Shown in pieces: positions 17,448 through 30,980 of a stretch of 64,000 nucleotides of DNA (its first letter is position 1; each line of letters opens with the position of its first letter). The stretch lies in contig NW_027183574.1 in NCBI RefSeq assembly GCF_041296385.1, positions 62,001 to 126,000 on the forward strand. The letters run 5' to 3'. The notes below the pieces were generated by a model. The model saw nothing but the letters and a program-made list of their open reading frames with translations. It made no database searches and had not been told where the DNA came from. The DNA comes from Aphelocoma coerulescens. Lineage: Eukaryota > Chordata > Aves > Passeriformes > Corvidae. The position numbers and the translations under genes are program-made.

Positions 17448-19640
17448 CATCCTGGAGCAGAGCCATTGCCAAAGGAAGCCGTGAGCCCGTGCCAAGCCAG
17501 TGCCGGAGTGGGATCCTAGCAGCACCTGTGGAAGCCGGGAGAGAGGAGCCCACCTGGAGCAGGTTCGTGCAGGATTAATCATCCCGTGGCTTCCCACCAG
17601 GGTCCTGTTGCTTCCAAAAGGCCCCACAGTGTCACTGTGGCCCCTCGGTTCCACCAGGTTCCATAGCGTCACTGTGGTGCCCAGGGTTCCGTCAGCTTCG
17701 CCAGCATCCCCACGGTCTGCAGAGCTCCCCGAGCTTCTGTGGTGTCACAGTGGAGGCAGGGTTGCATCAGGTTCCATAGCATCAGCACGGTCTCCAGGGC
17801 TCCCAGAGGTTCTGTGGTGTCACAGTGGAGGCAGGGTTGCATCAGGTTCCATAGCATCAGCACGGTCTCCAGGGCTCCCAGAGGTTCTGTGGTGTCACAG
17901 AGGAGGCAGGGTTGCATCAGGTTCCATAGCATCACCACGGTCTCCAGGGCTCCAAGAGCTTCTGTGGTGTCACAGAGGAGGCAGGGTTGCATCAGGTTCA
18001 ATAGCATCAGCACGGTCTCCAGGGCTCCCCTGAGCTTCTGTGGTGGTGTCACAGAGGAGCCAGGCTTCCTTGTAGTTCCCCAGCATCACAAAGGCTCTCC
18101 TGGGAGCCACGGGTCACAAAGCACCGTGGGCTCTGTGCAGCCCCGCTGTGTCACAATGGCCGCTGGCTTCCACGAGCCCCCGCAGTGTCCCAGTGGGCCC
18201 CGTGGCTTTAGGAGTGGGTGGCTGGGAGTTGGTGCCAGCGGCTGGGGGAGCAGCAGCAGGGACTGTGTGTGGACAGTGCCATGGCCACTTGTGTGGCCAC
18301 TGGTGTCTCTGTGCCAGGCACAGCCGTGGTGTGTAACACCGGCTCTGGGTCCTTTGGCTGTGCAGGTGGCAGTCACAGCCTGGAGCAGGGCTGCTCCCGG
18401 GGGACAGCCTGGGGCAGGAGGCTGCTGGAGATTCATTCCCCACACTCCTTGTCATGAGGTGCTCAGAGTGACTGGAAAGGCTGTTGGCAGCAGGCAGTTC
18501 TCTGGGTTCAAGCTGTGGAGCTGTCAGCGGGAATGCAAAGGCCAAGCTGGTGAGCCTTTTGTCCTGGTGCCTTTAGTGTGTGAGCAGTCCCTGGTGCCGT
18601 TGTCTTTGGATCCTGAGTGTGGGAGAGGCAAGGCTTAGGATGGTGCGTAGAGCTGAGAAGGAAAGTGCCGAGAGCAGCATGTGTGCTGCTGCTTTGAGGG
18701 GTGCAGTTGAAGTTGTAGGCAGCAAGAGCTTTCTCAGCTGGCCCTTTTGTGAGCTCTGCTTTTGCCAGATGACTTCCATCTTACCCTCTTACCATCTTAG
18801 CCTCTCATTTTTGCATATCCCAAACCCCCTTCCAAACATCCAGCAGCTGCTTGTAAAGAAGAAGTCCTAGAACAAAAAGCCAGTGCTGCCTTTCATAGCC
18901 CCTTTGCTGTCTATGAAGTAGAGGAAAGAAGCTAGTGAGACGCACTTTCTTTCTCAACTCCATAGAGCGCATCCTTCTCTCAAGGTGGCAGAGTCCTTGG
19001 CGGAAGTGAAGCATCTGCAGCTGCAGTTCAGACTGAGAGATGTGCCAGGACAGGAAACATTTGCTGACCTTCCCTGTTCCCTGTGCAACATGATTCTCGC
19101 ATCCCAGTCACTTTCACATACCTTCGGTATCCCTGAGTCCAAGCAGCTAAAGCTCACAGAGACAGAAGTGTCAGGAAGGAAAACGTTCCAAAAGCACCCC
19201 CTTCTCTTATCAGCATATAAATTGTGCACAACAGGCTGCGGCACCGAACCTTCCTTCTCAGATAGACATGCCATCACACTTTTCACTCTTGCAGCTCGGT
19301 TGAAAAGCTCCAGCAGCTGCTCCCGCAATAGCAAAAGGTTCTAGAAGTGAAAGCCAGTTTGGGGCTGCACCTTCTCCTTGCCGCATGTAAGCCACACCAA
19401 ACTCCCTGATGCACTCTGTCCTCCCCTTCTCAAAGGAGTAGACGGTGGCATCAGGACACACCTGTGTCCCAGCAGCTGGGTGCCCAGCCGGGAGCAGGAG
19501 CAGGGCTGGGGCTGCTCCCAAAGTTGCCCCGCCCCAATGCCAGAGCCGGACATATGCTGAGGGGGGGCTGGATCAGGCTTTATTGTCCAGCTGCATGCCA
19601 GGAGTGAGCACAAAATCTACCTGCATTCTCTGCAGCATGC
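17448..19640. repeat. Macrosatellite monomer 6 (4-unit form)
   Basis: 2193 bp, minisatellite 17731-18030 with four units. The second unit starts as type B and ends as type A', as expected from an in-register 75-bp deletion between them. It shares A at offset 1307, C at 1100 and C at 1816 with monomer 7. Confidence 0.95.
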
Positions 19641-21908
19641 CATCCTGGAGCAGAGCCATTGCCAAAGGAAGCCGTGAGCCCGTGCCAAGCCAGTGCCGGA
19701 GTGGGATCCTAGCAGCACCTGTGGAAGCCGGGAGAGAGGAGCCCACCTGGAGCAGGTTCGTGCAGGATTAATCATCCCGTGGCTTCCCACCAGGGTCCTG
19801 TTGCTTCCAAAAGGCCCCACAGTGTCACTGTGGCCCCTCGGTTCCACCAGGTTCCATAGCGTCACTGTGGTGCCCAGGGTTCCGTCAGCTTCGCCAGCAT
19901 CCCCACGGTCTGCAGAGCTCCCCGAGCTTCTGTGGTGTCACAGTGGAGGCAGGGTTGCATCAGGTTCCATAGCATCAGCACGGTCTCCAGGGCTCCCAGA
20001 GGTTCTGTGGTGTCACAGTGGAGGCAGGGTTGCATCAGGTTCCATAGCATCACCACAGTCTCCAGGGCTCCCTGAGCTTCTGTGGTGTCACAGTGGAGGC
20101 AGGGTTGCATCAGGTTCCATAGCATCAGCACGGTCTCCAGGGCTCCCAGAGGTTCTGTGGTGTCACAGAGGAGGCAGGGTTGCATCAGGTTCCATAGCAT
20201 CACCACGGTCTCCAGGGCTCCAAGAGCTTCTGTGGTGTCACAGAGGAGGCAGGGTTGCATCAGGTTCAATAGCATCAGCACGGTCTCCAGGGCTCCCCTG
20301 AGCTTCTGTGGTGGTGTCACAGAGGAGCCAGGCTTCCTTGTAGTTCCCCAGCATCACAAAGGCTCTCCTGGGAGCCACGGGTCACAAAGCACCGTGGGCT
20401 CTGTGCAGCCCCGCTGTGTCACAATGGCCGCTGGCTTCCACGAGCCCCCGCAGTGTCCCAGTGGGCCCCGTGGCTTTAGGAGTGGGTGGCTGGGAGTTGG
20501 TGCCAGCGGCTGGGGGAGCAGCAGCAGGGACTGTGTGTGGACAGTGCCATGGCCACTTGTGTGGCCACTGGTGTCTCTGTGCCAGGCACAGCCGTGGTGT
20601 GTAACACCGGCTCTGGGTCCTTTGGCTGTGCAGGTGGCAGTCACAGCCTGGAGCAGGGCTGCTCCCGGGGGACAGCCTGGGGCAGGAGGCTGCTGGAGAT
20701 TCATTCCCCACACTCCTTGTCATGAGGTGCTCAGAGTGACTGGAAAGGCTGTTGGCAGCAGGCAGTTCTCTGGGTTCAAGCTGTGGAGCTGTCAGCGGGA
20801 ATGCAAAGGCCAAGCTGGTGAGCCTTTTGTCCTGGTGCCTTTAGTGTGTGAGCAGTCCCTGGTGCCGTTGTCTTTGGATCCTGAGTGTGGGAGAGGCAAG
20901 GCTTAGGATGGTGCGTAGAGCTGAGAAGGAAAGTGCCGAGAGCAGCATGTGTGCTGCTGCTTTGAGGGGTGCAGTTGAAGTTGTAGGCAGCAAGAGCTTT
21001 CTCAGCTGGCCCTTTTGTGAGCTCTGCTTTTGCCAGATGACTTCCATCTTACCCTCTTACCATCTTAGCCTCTCATTTTTGCATATCCCAAACCCCCTTC
21101 CAAACATCCAGCAGCTGCTTGTAAAGAAGAAGTCCTAGAACAAAAAGCCAGTGCTGCCTTTCATAGCCCCTTTGCTGTCTATGAAGTAGAGGAAAGAAGC
21201 TAGTGAGACGCACTTTCTTTCTCAACTCCATAGAGCGCATCCTTCTCTCAAGGTGGCAGAGTCCTTGGCGGAAGTGAAGCATCTGCAGCTGCAGTTCAGA
21301 CTGAGAGATGTGCCAGGACAGGAAACATTTGCTGACCTTCCCTGTTCCCTGTGCAACATGATTCTCGCATCCCAGTCACTTTCACATACCTTCGGTATCC
21401 CTGAGTCCAAGCAGCTAAAGCTCACAGAGACAGAAGTGTCAGGAAGGAAAACGTTCCAAAAGCACCCCCTTCTCTTATCAGCATATAAATTGTGCACAAC
21501 AGGCTGCGGCACCGAACCTTCCTTCTCAGATAGACATGCCATCACACTTTTCACTCTTGCAGCTCGGTTGAAAAGCTCCAGCAGCTGCTCCCGCAATAGC
21601 AAAAGGTTCTAGAAGTGAAAGCCAGTTTGGGGCTGCACCTTCTCCTTGCCGCATGTAAGCCACACCAAACTCCCTGATGCACTCTGTCCTCCCCTTCTCA
21701 AAGGAGTAGACGGTGGCATCAGGACACACCTGTGTCCCAGCAGCTGGGTGCCCAGCCGGGAGCAGGAGCAGGGCTGGGGCTGCTCCCAAAGTTGCCCCGC
21801 CCCAATGCCAGAGCCGGACATATGCTGAGGGGGGGCTGGATCAGGCTTTATTGTCCAGCTGCATGCCAGGAGTGAGCACAAAATCTACCTGCATTCTCTG
21901 CAGCATGC
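19641..21908. repeat. Macrosatellite monomer 7
   Basis: 2268 bp, minisatellite 19924-20298 with five standard units. Outside the minisatellite it looks like a sister of monomer 6. Confidence 0.95.
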
Positions 21909-24176
21909 CATCCTGGAGCAGAGCCATTGCCAAAGGAAGCCGTGAGCCCGTGCCAAGCCAGTGCCGGAGTGGGATCCTAGCAGCACCTGTGGAAGCCGGG
22001 AGAGAGGAGCCCACCTGGAGCAGGTTCGTGCAGGATTAATCATCCCGTGGCTTCCCACCAGGGTCCTGTTGCTTCCAAAAGGCCCCACAGTGTCACTGTG
22101 GCCCCTCGGTTCCACCAGGTTCCATAGCGTCACTGTGGTGCCCAGGGTTCCGTCAGCTTCGCCAGCATCCCCACGGTCTGCAGAGCTCCCCGAGCTTCTG
22201 TGGTGTCACAGTGGAGGCAGGGTTGCATCAGGTTCCATAGCATCAGCACGGTCTCCAGGGCTCCCAGAGGTTCTGTGGTGTCACAGTGGAGGCAGGGTTG
22301 CATCAGGTTCCATAGCATCACCACAGTCTCCAGGGCTCCCTGAGCTTCTGTGGTGTCACAGTGGAGGCAGGGTTGCATCAGGTTCCATAGCATCAGCACG
22401 GTCTCCAGGGCTCCCAGAGGTTCTGTGGTGTCACAGAGGAGGCAGGGTTGCATCAGGTTCCATAGCATCAGCACGGTCTCCAGGGCTCCCAGAGGTTCTG
22501 TGGTGTCACAGAGGAGGCAGGGTTGCATCAGGTTCCATAGCATCAGCACGGTCTCCAGGGCTCCCCTGAGCTTCTGTGGTGGTGTCACAGAGGAGCCAGG
22601 CTTCCTTGTAGTTCCCCAGCATCACAAAGGCTCTCCTGGGAGCCACGGGTCACAAAGCACCGTGGGCTCTGTGCAGCCCCGCTGTGTCACAATGGCCGCT
22701 GGCTTCCACGAGCCCCCGCAGTGTCCCAGTGGGCCCCGTGGCTTTAGGAGTGGGTGGCTGGGAGTTGGTGCCAGCGGCTGGGGGAGCAGCAGCAGGGACT
22801 GTGTGTGGACAGTGCCATGGCCACTTGTGTGGCCACTGGTGTCTCTGTGCCAGGCACAGCCGTGGTGTGTAACACCGGCTCTGGGTCCTTTGGCTGTGCA
22901 GGTGGCAGTCACGGCCTGGAGCAGGGCTGCTCCCGGGGGACAGCCTGGGGCAGGAGGCTGCTGGAGATTCATTCCCCACACTCCTTGTCATGAGGTGCTC
23001 AGAGTGATTGGAAAGGCTGTTGGCAGCAGGCAGTTCTCTGGGTTCAAGCTGTGGAGCTGTCAGCGGGAATGCAAAGGCCAAGCTGGTGAGCCTTTTGTCC
23101 TGGTGCCTTTAGTGTGTGAGCAGTCCCTGGTGCCGTTGTCTTTGGATCCTGAGTGTGGGAGAGGCAAGGCTTAGGATGGTGCGTAGAGCTGAGAAGGAAA
23201 GTGCCGAGAGCAGCGTGTGTGCTGCTGCTTTGAGGGGTGCAGTTGAAGTTGTAGGCAGCAAGAGCTTTCTCAGCTGGCCCTTTTGTGAGCTCTGCTTTTG
23301 CCAGATGACTTCCATCTTACCCTCTTACCATCTTAGCCTCTCATTTTTGCATATCCCAAACCCCCTTCCAAACATCCAGCAGCTGCTTGTAAAGAAGAAG
23401 TCCTAGAACAAAAAGCCAGTGCTGCCTTTCATAGCCCCTTTGCTGTCTATGAAGTAGAGGAAAGAAGCTAGTGAGACGCACTTTCTTTCTCAACTCCATA
23501 GAGCGCATCCTTCTCTCAAGGTGGCAGAGTCCTTGGCGGAAGTGAAGCATCTGCAGCTGCAGTTCAGACTGAGAGATGTGCCAGGACAGGAAACATTTGC
23601 TGACCTTCCCTGTTCCCTGTGCAACATGATTCTCGCATCCCAGTCACTTTCACATACCTTCGGTATCCCTGAGTCCAAGCAGCTAAAGCTCACAGAGACA
23701 GAAGTGTCAGGAAGGAAAACGTTCCAAAAGCACCCCCTTCTCTTATCAGCATATAAATTGTGCACAACAGGCTGCGGCACCGAACCTTCCTTCTCAGATA
23801 GACATGCCATCACACTTTTCACTCTTGCAGCTCGGTTGAAAAGCTCCAGCAGCTGCTCCCGCAATAGCAAAAGGTTCTAGAAGTGAAAGCCAGTTTGGGG
23901 CTGCACCTTCTCCTTGCCGCATGTAAGCCACACCAAACTCCCTGATGCACTCTGTCCTCCCCTTCTCAAAGGAGTAGACGGTGGCATCAGGACACACCTG
24001 TGTCCCAGCAGCTGGGTGCCCAGCCGGGAGCAGGAGCAGGGCTGGGGCTGCTCCCAAAGTTGCCCCGCCCCAATGCCAGAGCCGGACATATGCTGAGGGG
24101 GGGCTGGATCAGGCTTTATTGTCCAGCTGCATGCCAGGAGTGAGCACAAAATCTACCTGCATTCTCTGCAGCATGC
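21909..24176. repeat. Macrosatellite monomer 8
   Basis: 2268 bp, minisatellite 22192-22566. The fourth and fifth units both carry CAGAGGAGG with CATCAGCACGG, so the usual C and D types have been replaced by one homogenised type. Confidence 0.95.
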
Positions 24177-26444
24177 CATCCTGGAGCAGAGCCATTGCCA
24201 AAGGAAGCCGTGAGCCCGTGCCAAGCCAGTGCCGGAGTGGGATCCTAGCAGCACCTGTGGAAGCCGGGAGAGAGGAGCCCACCTGGAGCAGGTTCATGCA
24301 GGATTAATCATCCCGTGGCTTCCCACCAGGGTCCTGTTGCTTCCAAAAGGCCCCACAGTGTCACTGTGGCCCCTCGGTTCCACCAGGTTCCATAGCGTCA
24401 CTGTGGTGCCCAGGGTTCCGTCAGCTTCGCCAGCATCCCCACGGTCTGCAGAGCTCCCCGAGCTTCTGTGGTGTCACAGTGGAGGCAGGGTTGCATCAGG
24501 TTCCATAGCATCAGCACGGTCTCCAGGGCTCCCAGAGGTTCTGTGGTGTCACAGTGGAGGCAGGGTTGCATCAGGTTCCATAGCATCACCACAGTCTCCA
24601 GGGCTCCCTGAGCTTCTGTGGTGTCACAGTGGAGGCAGGGTTGCATCAGGTTCCATAGCATCAGCACGGTCTCCAGGGCTCCCAGAGGTTCTGTGGTGTC
24701 ACAGAGGAGGCAGGGTTGCATCAGGTTCCATAGCATCACCACGGTCTCCAGGGCTCCAAGAGCTTCTGTGGTGTCACAGAGGAGGCAGGGTTGCATCAGG
24801 TTCAATAGCATCAGCACGGTCTCCAGGGCTCCCCTGAGCTTCTGTGGTGGTGTCACAGAGGAGCCAGGCTTCCTTGTAGTTCCCCAGCATCACAAAGGCT
24901 CTCCTGGGAGCCACGGGTCACAAAGCACCGTGGGCTCTGTGCAGCCCCGCTGTGTCACAATGGCCGCTGGCTTCCACGAGCCCCCGCAGTGTCCCAGTGG
25001 GCCCCGTGGCTTTAGGAGTGGGTGGCTGGGAGTTGGTGCCAGCGGCTGGGGGAGCAGCAGCAGGGACTGTGTGTGGACAGTGCCATGGCCACTTGTGTGG
25101 CCACTGGTGTCTCTGTGCCAGGCACAGCCGTGGTGTGTAACACCGGCTCTGGGTCCTTTGGCTGTGCAGGTGGCAGTCACGGCCTGGAGCAGGGCTGCTC
25201 CCGGGGGACAGCCTGGGGCAGGAGGCTGCTGGAGATTCATTCCCCACACTCCTTGTCATGAGGTGCTCAGAGTGACTGGAAAGGCTGTTGGCAGCAGGCA
25301 GTTCTCTGGGTTCAAGCTGTGGAGCTGTCAGCGGGAATGCAAAGGCCAAGCTGGTGAGCCTTTTGTCCTGGTGCCTTTAGTGTGTGAGCAGTCCCTGGTG
25401 CCGTTGTCTTTGGATCCTGAGTGTGGGAGAGGCAAGGCTTAGGATGGTGCGTAGAGCTGAGAAGGAAAGTGCCGAGAGCAGCGTGTGTGCTGCTGCTTTG
25501 AGGGGTGCAGTTGAAGTTGTAGGCAGCAAGAGCTTTCTCAGCTGGCCCTTTTGTGAGCTCTGCTTTTGCCAGATGACTTCCATCTTACCCTCTTACCATC
25601 TTAGCCTCTCATTTTTGCATATCCCAAACCCCCTTCCAAACATCCAGCAGCTGCTTGTAAAGAAGAAGTCCTAGAACAAAAAGCCAGTGCTGCCTTTCAT
25701 AGCCCCTTTGCTGTCTATGAAGTAGAGGAAAGAAGCTAGTGAGACGCACTTTCTTTCTCAACTCCATAGAGCGCATCCTTCTCTCAAGGTGGCAGAGTCC
25801 TTGGCGGAAGTGAAGCATCTGCAGCTGCAGTTCAGACTGAGAGATGTGCCAGGACAGGAAACATTTGCTGACCTTCCCTGTTCCCTGTGCAACATGATTC
25901 TCGCATCCCAGTCACTTTCACATACCTTCGGTATCCCTGAGTCCAAGCAGCTAAAGCTCACAGAGACAGAAGTGTCAGGAAGGAAAACGTTCCAAAAGCA
26001 CCCCCTTCTCTTATCAGCATATAAATTGTGCACAACAGGCTGCGGCACCGAACCTTCCTTCTCAGATAGACATGCCATCACACTTTTCACTCTTGCAGCT
26101 CGGTTGAAAAGCTCCAGCAGCTGCTCCCGCAATAGCAAAAGGTTCTAGAAGTGAAAGCCAGTTTGGGGCTGCACCTTCTCCTTGCCGCATGTAAGCCACA
26201 CCAAACTCCCTGATGCACTCTGTCCTCCCCTTCTCAAAGGAGTAGACGGTGGCATCAGGACACACCTGTGTCCCAGCAGCTGGGTGCCCAGCCGGGAGCA
26301 GGAGCAGGGCTGGGGCTGCTCCCAAAGTTGCCCCGCCCCAATGCCAGAGCCGGACATATGCTGAGGGGGGGCTGGATCAGGCTTTATTGTCCAGCTGCAT
26401 GCCAGGAGTGAGCACAAAATCTACCTGCATTCTCTGCAGCATGC
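24177..26444. repeat. Macrosatellite monomer 9
   Basis: 2268 bp, minisatellite 24460-24834. A at 24296 (TTCATGCAGG) is shared with monomers 10 and 12 only. Together with C at offset 1100 and G at 1005 it makes monomers 9 and 10 near-identical neighbours. Confidence 0.95.
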
Positions 26445-28712
26445 CATCCTGGAGCAGAGCCATTGCCAAAGGAAGCCGTGAGCCCGTGCCAAGCCAGTGC
26501 CGGAGTGGGATCCTAGCAGCACCTGTGGAAGCCGGGAGAGAGGAGCCCACCTGGAGCAGGTTCATGCAGGATTAATCATCCCGTGGCTTCCCACCAGGGT
26601 CCTGTTGCTTCCAAAAGGCCCCACAGTGTCACTGTGGCCCCTCGGTTCCACCAGGTTCCATAGCGTCACTGTGGTGCCCAGGGTTCCGTCAGCTTCGCCA
26701 GCATCCCCACGGTCTGCAGAGCTCCCCGAGCTTCTGTGGTGTCACAGTGGAGGCAGGGTTGCATCAGGTTCCATAGCATCAGCACGGTCTCCAGGGCTCC
26801 CAGAGGTTCTGTGGTGTCACAGTGGAGGCAGGGTTGCATCAGGTTCCATAGCATCACCACAGTCTCCAGGGCTCCCTGAGCTTCTGTGGTGTCACAGTGG
26901 AGGCAGGGTTGCATCAGGTTCCATAGCATCAGCACGGTCTCCAGGGCTCCCAGAGGTTCTGTGGTGTCACAGAGGAGGCAGGGTTGCATCAGGTTCCATA
27001 GCATCACCACGGTCTCCAGGGCTCCAAGAGCTTCTGTGGTGTCACAGAGGAGGCAGGGTTGCATCAGGTTCAATAGCATCAGCACGGTCTCCAGGGCTCC
27101 CCTGAGCTTCTGTGGTGGTGTCACAGAGGAGCCAGGCTTCCTTGTAGTTCCCCAGCATCACAAAGGCTCTCCTGGGAGCCACGGGTCACAAAGCACCGTG
27201 GGCTCTGTGCAGCCCCGCTGTGTCACAATGGCCGCTGGCTTCCACGAGCCCCCGCAGTGTCCCAGTGGGCCCCGTGGCTTTAGGAGTGGGTGGCTGGGAG
27301 TTGGTGCCAGCGGCTGGGGGAGCAGCAGCAGGGACTGTGTGTGGACAGTGCCATGGCCACTTGTGTGGCCACTGGTGTCTCTGTGCCAGGCACAGCCGTG
27401 GTGTGTAACACCGGCTCTGGGTCCTTTGGCTGTGCAGGTGGCAGTCACGGCCTGGAGCAGGGCTGCTCCCGGGGGACAGCCTGGGGCAGGAGGCTGCTGG
27501 AGATTCATTCCCCACACTCCTTGTCATGAGGTGCTCAGAGTGACTGGAAAGGCTGTTGGCAGCAGGCAGTTCTCTGGGTTCAAGCTGTGGAGCTGTCAGC
27601 GGGAATGCAAAGGCCAAGCTGGTGAGCCTTTTGTCCTGGTGCCTTTAGTGTGTGAGCAGTCCCTGGTGCCGTTGTCTTTGGATCCTGAGTGTGGGAGAGG
27701 CAAGGCTTAGGATGGTGCGTAGAGCTGAGAAGGAAAGTGCCGAGAGCAGCGTGTGTGCTGCTGCTTTGAGGGGTGCAGTTGAAGTTGTAGGCAGCAAGAG
27801 CTTTCTCAGCTGGCCCTTTTGTGAGCTCTGCTTTTGCCAGATGACTTCCATCTTACCCTCTTACCATCTTAGCCTCTCATTTTTGCATATCCCAAACCCC
27901 CTTCCAAACATCCAGCAGCTGCTTGTAAAGAAGAAGTCCTAGAACAAAAAGCCAGTGCTGCCTTTCATAGCCCCTTTGCTGTCTATGAAGTAGAGGAAAG
28001 AAGCTAGTGAGACGCACTTTCTTTCTCAACTCCATAGAGCGCATCCTTCTCTCAAGGTGGCAGAGTCCTTGGCGGAAGTGAAGCATCTGCAGCTGCAGTT
28101 CAGACTGAGAGATGTGCCAGGACAGGAAACATTTGCTGACCTTCCCTGTTCCCTGTGCAACATGATTCTCGCATCCCAGTCACTTTCACATACCTTCGGT
28201 ATCCCTGAGTCCAAGCAGCTAAAGCTCACAGAGACAGAAGTGTCAGGAAGGAAAACGTTCCAAAAGCACCCTCTTCTCTTATCAGCATATAAATTGTGCA
28301 CAACAGGCTGCGGCACCGAACCTTCCTTCTCAGATAGACATGCCATCACACTTTTCACTCTTGCAGCTCGGTTGAAAAGCTCCAGCAGCTGCTCCCGCAA
28401 TAGCAAAAGGTTCTAGAAGTGAAAGCCAGTTTGGGGCTGCACCTTCTCCTTGCCGCATGTAAGCCACACCAAACTCCCTGATGCACTCTGTCCTCCCCTT
28501 CTCAAAGGAGTAGACGGTGGCATCAGGACACACCTGTGTCCCAGCAGCTGGGTGCCCAGCCGGGAGCAGGAGCAGGGCTGGGGCTGCTCCCAAAGTTGCC
28601 CCGCCCCAATGCCAGAGCCGGACATATGCTGAGGGGGGGCTGGATCAGGCTTTATTGTCCAGCTGCATGCCAGGAGTGAGCACAAAATCTACCTGCATTC
28701 TCTGCAGCATGC
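26445..28712. repeat. Macrosatellite monomer 10
   Basis: 2268 bp, minisatellite 26728-27102. Shares all diagnostic variants with monomer 9 and adds a private T at 28272. Confidence 0.95.
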
Positions 28713-30980
28713 CATCCTGGAGCAGAGCCATTGCCAAAGGAAGCCGTGAGCCCGTGCCAAGCCAGTGCCGGAGTGGGATCCTAGCAGCACCTGTGGAAGC
28801 CGGGAGAGAGGAGCCCACCTGGAGCAGGTTCGTGCAGGATTAATCATCCCGTGGCTTCCCACCAGGGTCCTGTTGCTTCCAAAAGGCCCCACAGTGTCAC
28901 TGTGGCCCCTCGGTTCCACCAGGTTCCATAGCGTCACTGTGGTGCCCAGGGTTCCGTCAGCTTCGCCAGCATCCCCACGGTCTGCAGAGCTCCCCGAGCT
29001 TCTGTGGTGTCACAGTGGAGGCAGGGTTGCATCAGGTTCCATAGCATCAGCATGGTCTCCAGGGCTCCCAGAGGTTCTGTGGTGTCACAGTGGAGGCAGG
29101 GTTGCATCAGGTTCCATAGCATCACCACAGTCTCCAGGGCTCCCTGAGCTTCTGTGGTGTCACAGTGGAGGCAGGGTTGCATCAGGTTCCATAGCATCAG
29201 CACGGTCTCCAGGGCTCCCAGAGGTTCTGTGGTGTCACAGAGGAGGCAGGGTTGCATCAGGTTCCATAGCATCAGCACGGTCTCCAGGGCTCCAAGAGCT
29301 TCTGTGGTGTCACAGAGGAGGCAGGGTTGCATCAGGTTCAATAGCATCAGCACGGTCTCCAGGGCTCCCCTGAGCTTCTGTGGTGGTGTCACAGAGGAGC
29401 CAGGCTTCCTTGTAGTTCCCCAGCATCACAAAGGCTCTCCTGGGAGCCACGGGTCACAAAGCACCGTGGGCTCTGTGCAGCCCCGCTGTGTCACAATGGC
29501 CGCTGGCTTCCACGAGCCCCCGCAGTGTCCCAGTGGGCCCCGTGGCTTTAGGAGTGGGTGGCTGGGAGTTGGTGCCAGCGGCTGGGGGAGCAGCAGCAGG
29601 GACTGTGTGTGGACAGTGCCATGGCCACTTGTGTGGCCACTGGTGTCTCTGTGCCAGGCACAGCCGTGGTGTGTAACACCGGCTCTGGGTCCTTTGGCTG
29701 TGCAGGTGGCAGTCACAGCCTGGAGCAGGGCTGCTCCCGGGGGACAGCCTGGGGCAGGAGGCTGCTGGAGATTCATTCCCCACACTCCTTGTCATGAGGT
29801 GCTCAGAGTGACTGGAAAGGCTGTTGGCAGCAGGCAGTTCTCTGGGTTCAAGCTGTGGAGCTGTCAGCGGGAATGCAAAGGCCAAGCTGGTGAGCCTTTT
29901 GTCCTGGTGCCTTTAGTGTGTGAGCAGTCCCTGGTGCCGTTGTCTTTGGATCCTGAGTGTGGGAGAGGCAAGGCTTAGGATGGTGCGTAGAGCTGAGAAG
30001 GAAAGTGCCGAGAGCAGCGTGTGTGCTGCTGCTTTGAGGGGTGCAGTTGAAGTTGTAGGCAGCAAGAGCTTTCTCAGCTGGCCCTTTTGTGAGCTCTGCT
30101 TTTGCCAGATGACTTCCATCTTACCCTCTTACCATCTTAGCCTCTCATTTTTGCATATCCCAAACCCCCTTCCAAACATCCAGCAGCTGCTTGTAAAGAA
30201 GAAGTCCTAGAACAAAAAGCCAGTGCTGCCTTTCATAGCCCCTTTGCTGTCTATGAAGTAGAGGAAAGAAGCTAGTGAGACGCACTTTCTTTCTCAACTC
30301 CATAGAGCGCATCCTTCTCTCAAGGTGGCAGAGTCCTTGGCGGAAGTGAAGCATCTGCAGCTGCAGTTCAGACTGAGAGATGTGCCAGGACAGGAAACAT
30401 TTGCTGACCTTCCCTGTTCCCTGTGCAACATGATTCTCGCATCCCAGTCACTTTCACATACCTTCGGTATCCCTGAGTCCAAGCAGCTAAAGCTCACAGA
30501 GACAGAAGTGTCAGGAAGGAAAACGTTCCAAAAGCACCCCCTTCTCTTATCAGCATATAAATTGTGCACAACAGGCTGCGGCACCGAACCTTCCTTCTCA
30601 GATAGACATGCCATCACACTTTTCACTCTTGCAGCTCGGTTGAAAAGCTCCAGCAGCTGCTCCCGCAATAGCAAAAGGTTCTAGAAGTGAAAGCCAGTTT
30701 GGGGCTGCACCTTCTCCTTGCCGCATGTAAGCCACACCAAACTCCCTGATGCACTCTGTCCTCCCCTTCTCAAAGGAGTAGACGGTGGCATCAGGACACA
30801 CCTGTGTCCCAGCAGCTGGGTGCCCAGCCGGGAGCAGGAGCAGGGCTGGGGCTGCTCCCAAAGTTGCCCCGCCCCAATGCCAGAGCCGGACATATGCTGA
30901 GGGGGGGCTGGATCAGGCTTTATTGTCCAGCTGCATGCCAGGAGTGAGCACAAAATCTACCTGCATTCTCTGCAGCATGC
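28713..30980. repeat. Macrosatellite monomer 11
   Basis: 2268 bp, minisatellite 28996-29370. Private T at 29053 (CATGGTCTCC); the fourth unit carries CATCAGCACGG in place of CATCACCACGG. Confidence 0.95.
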
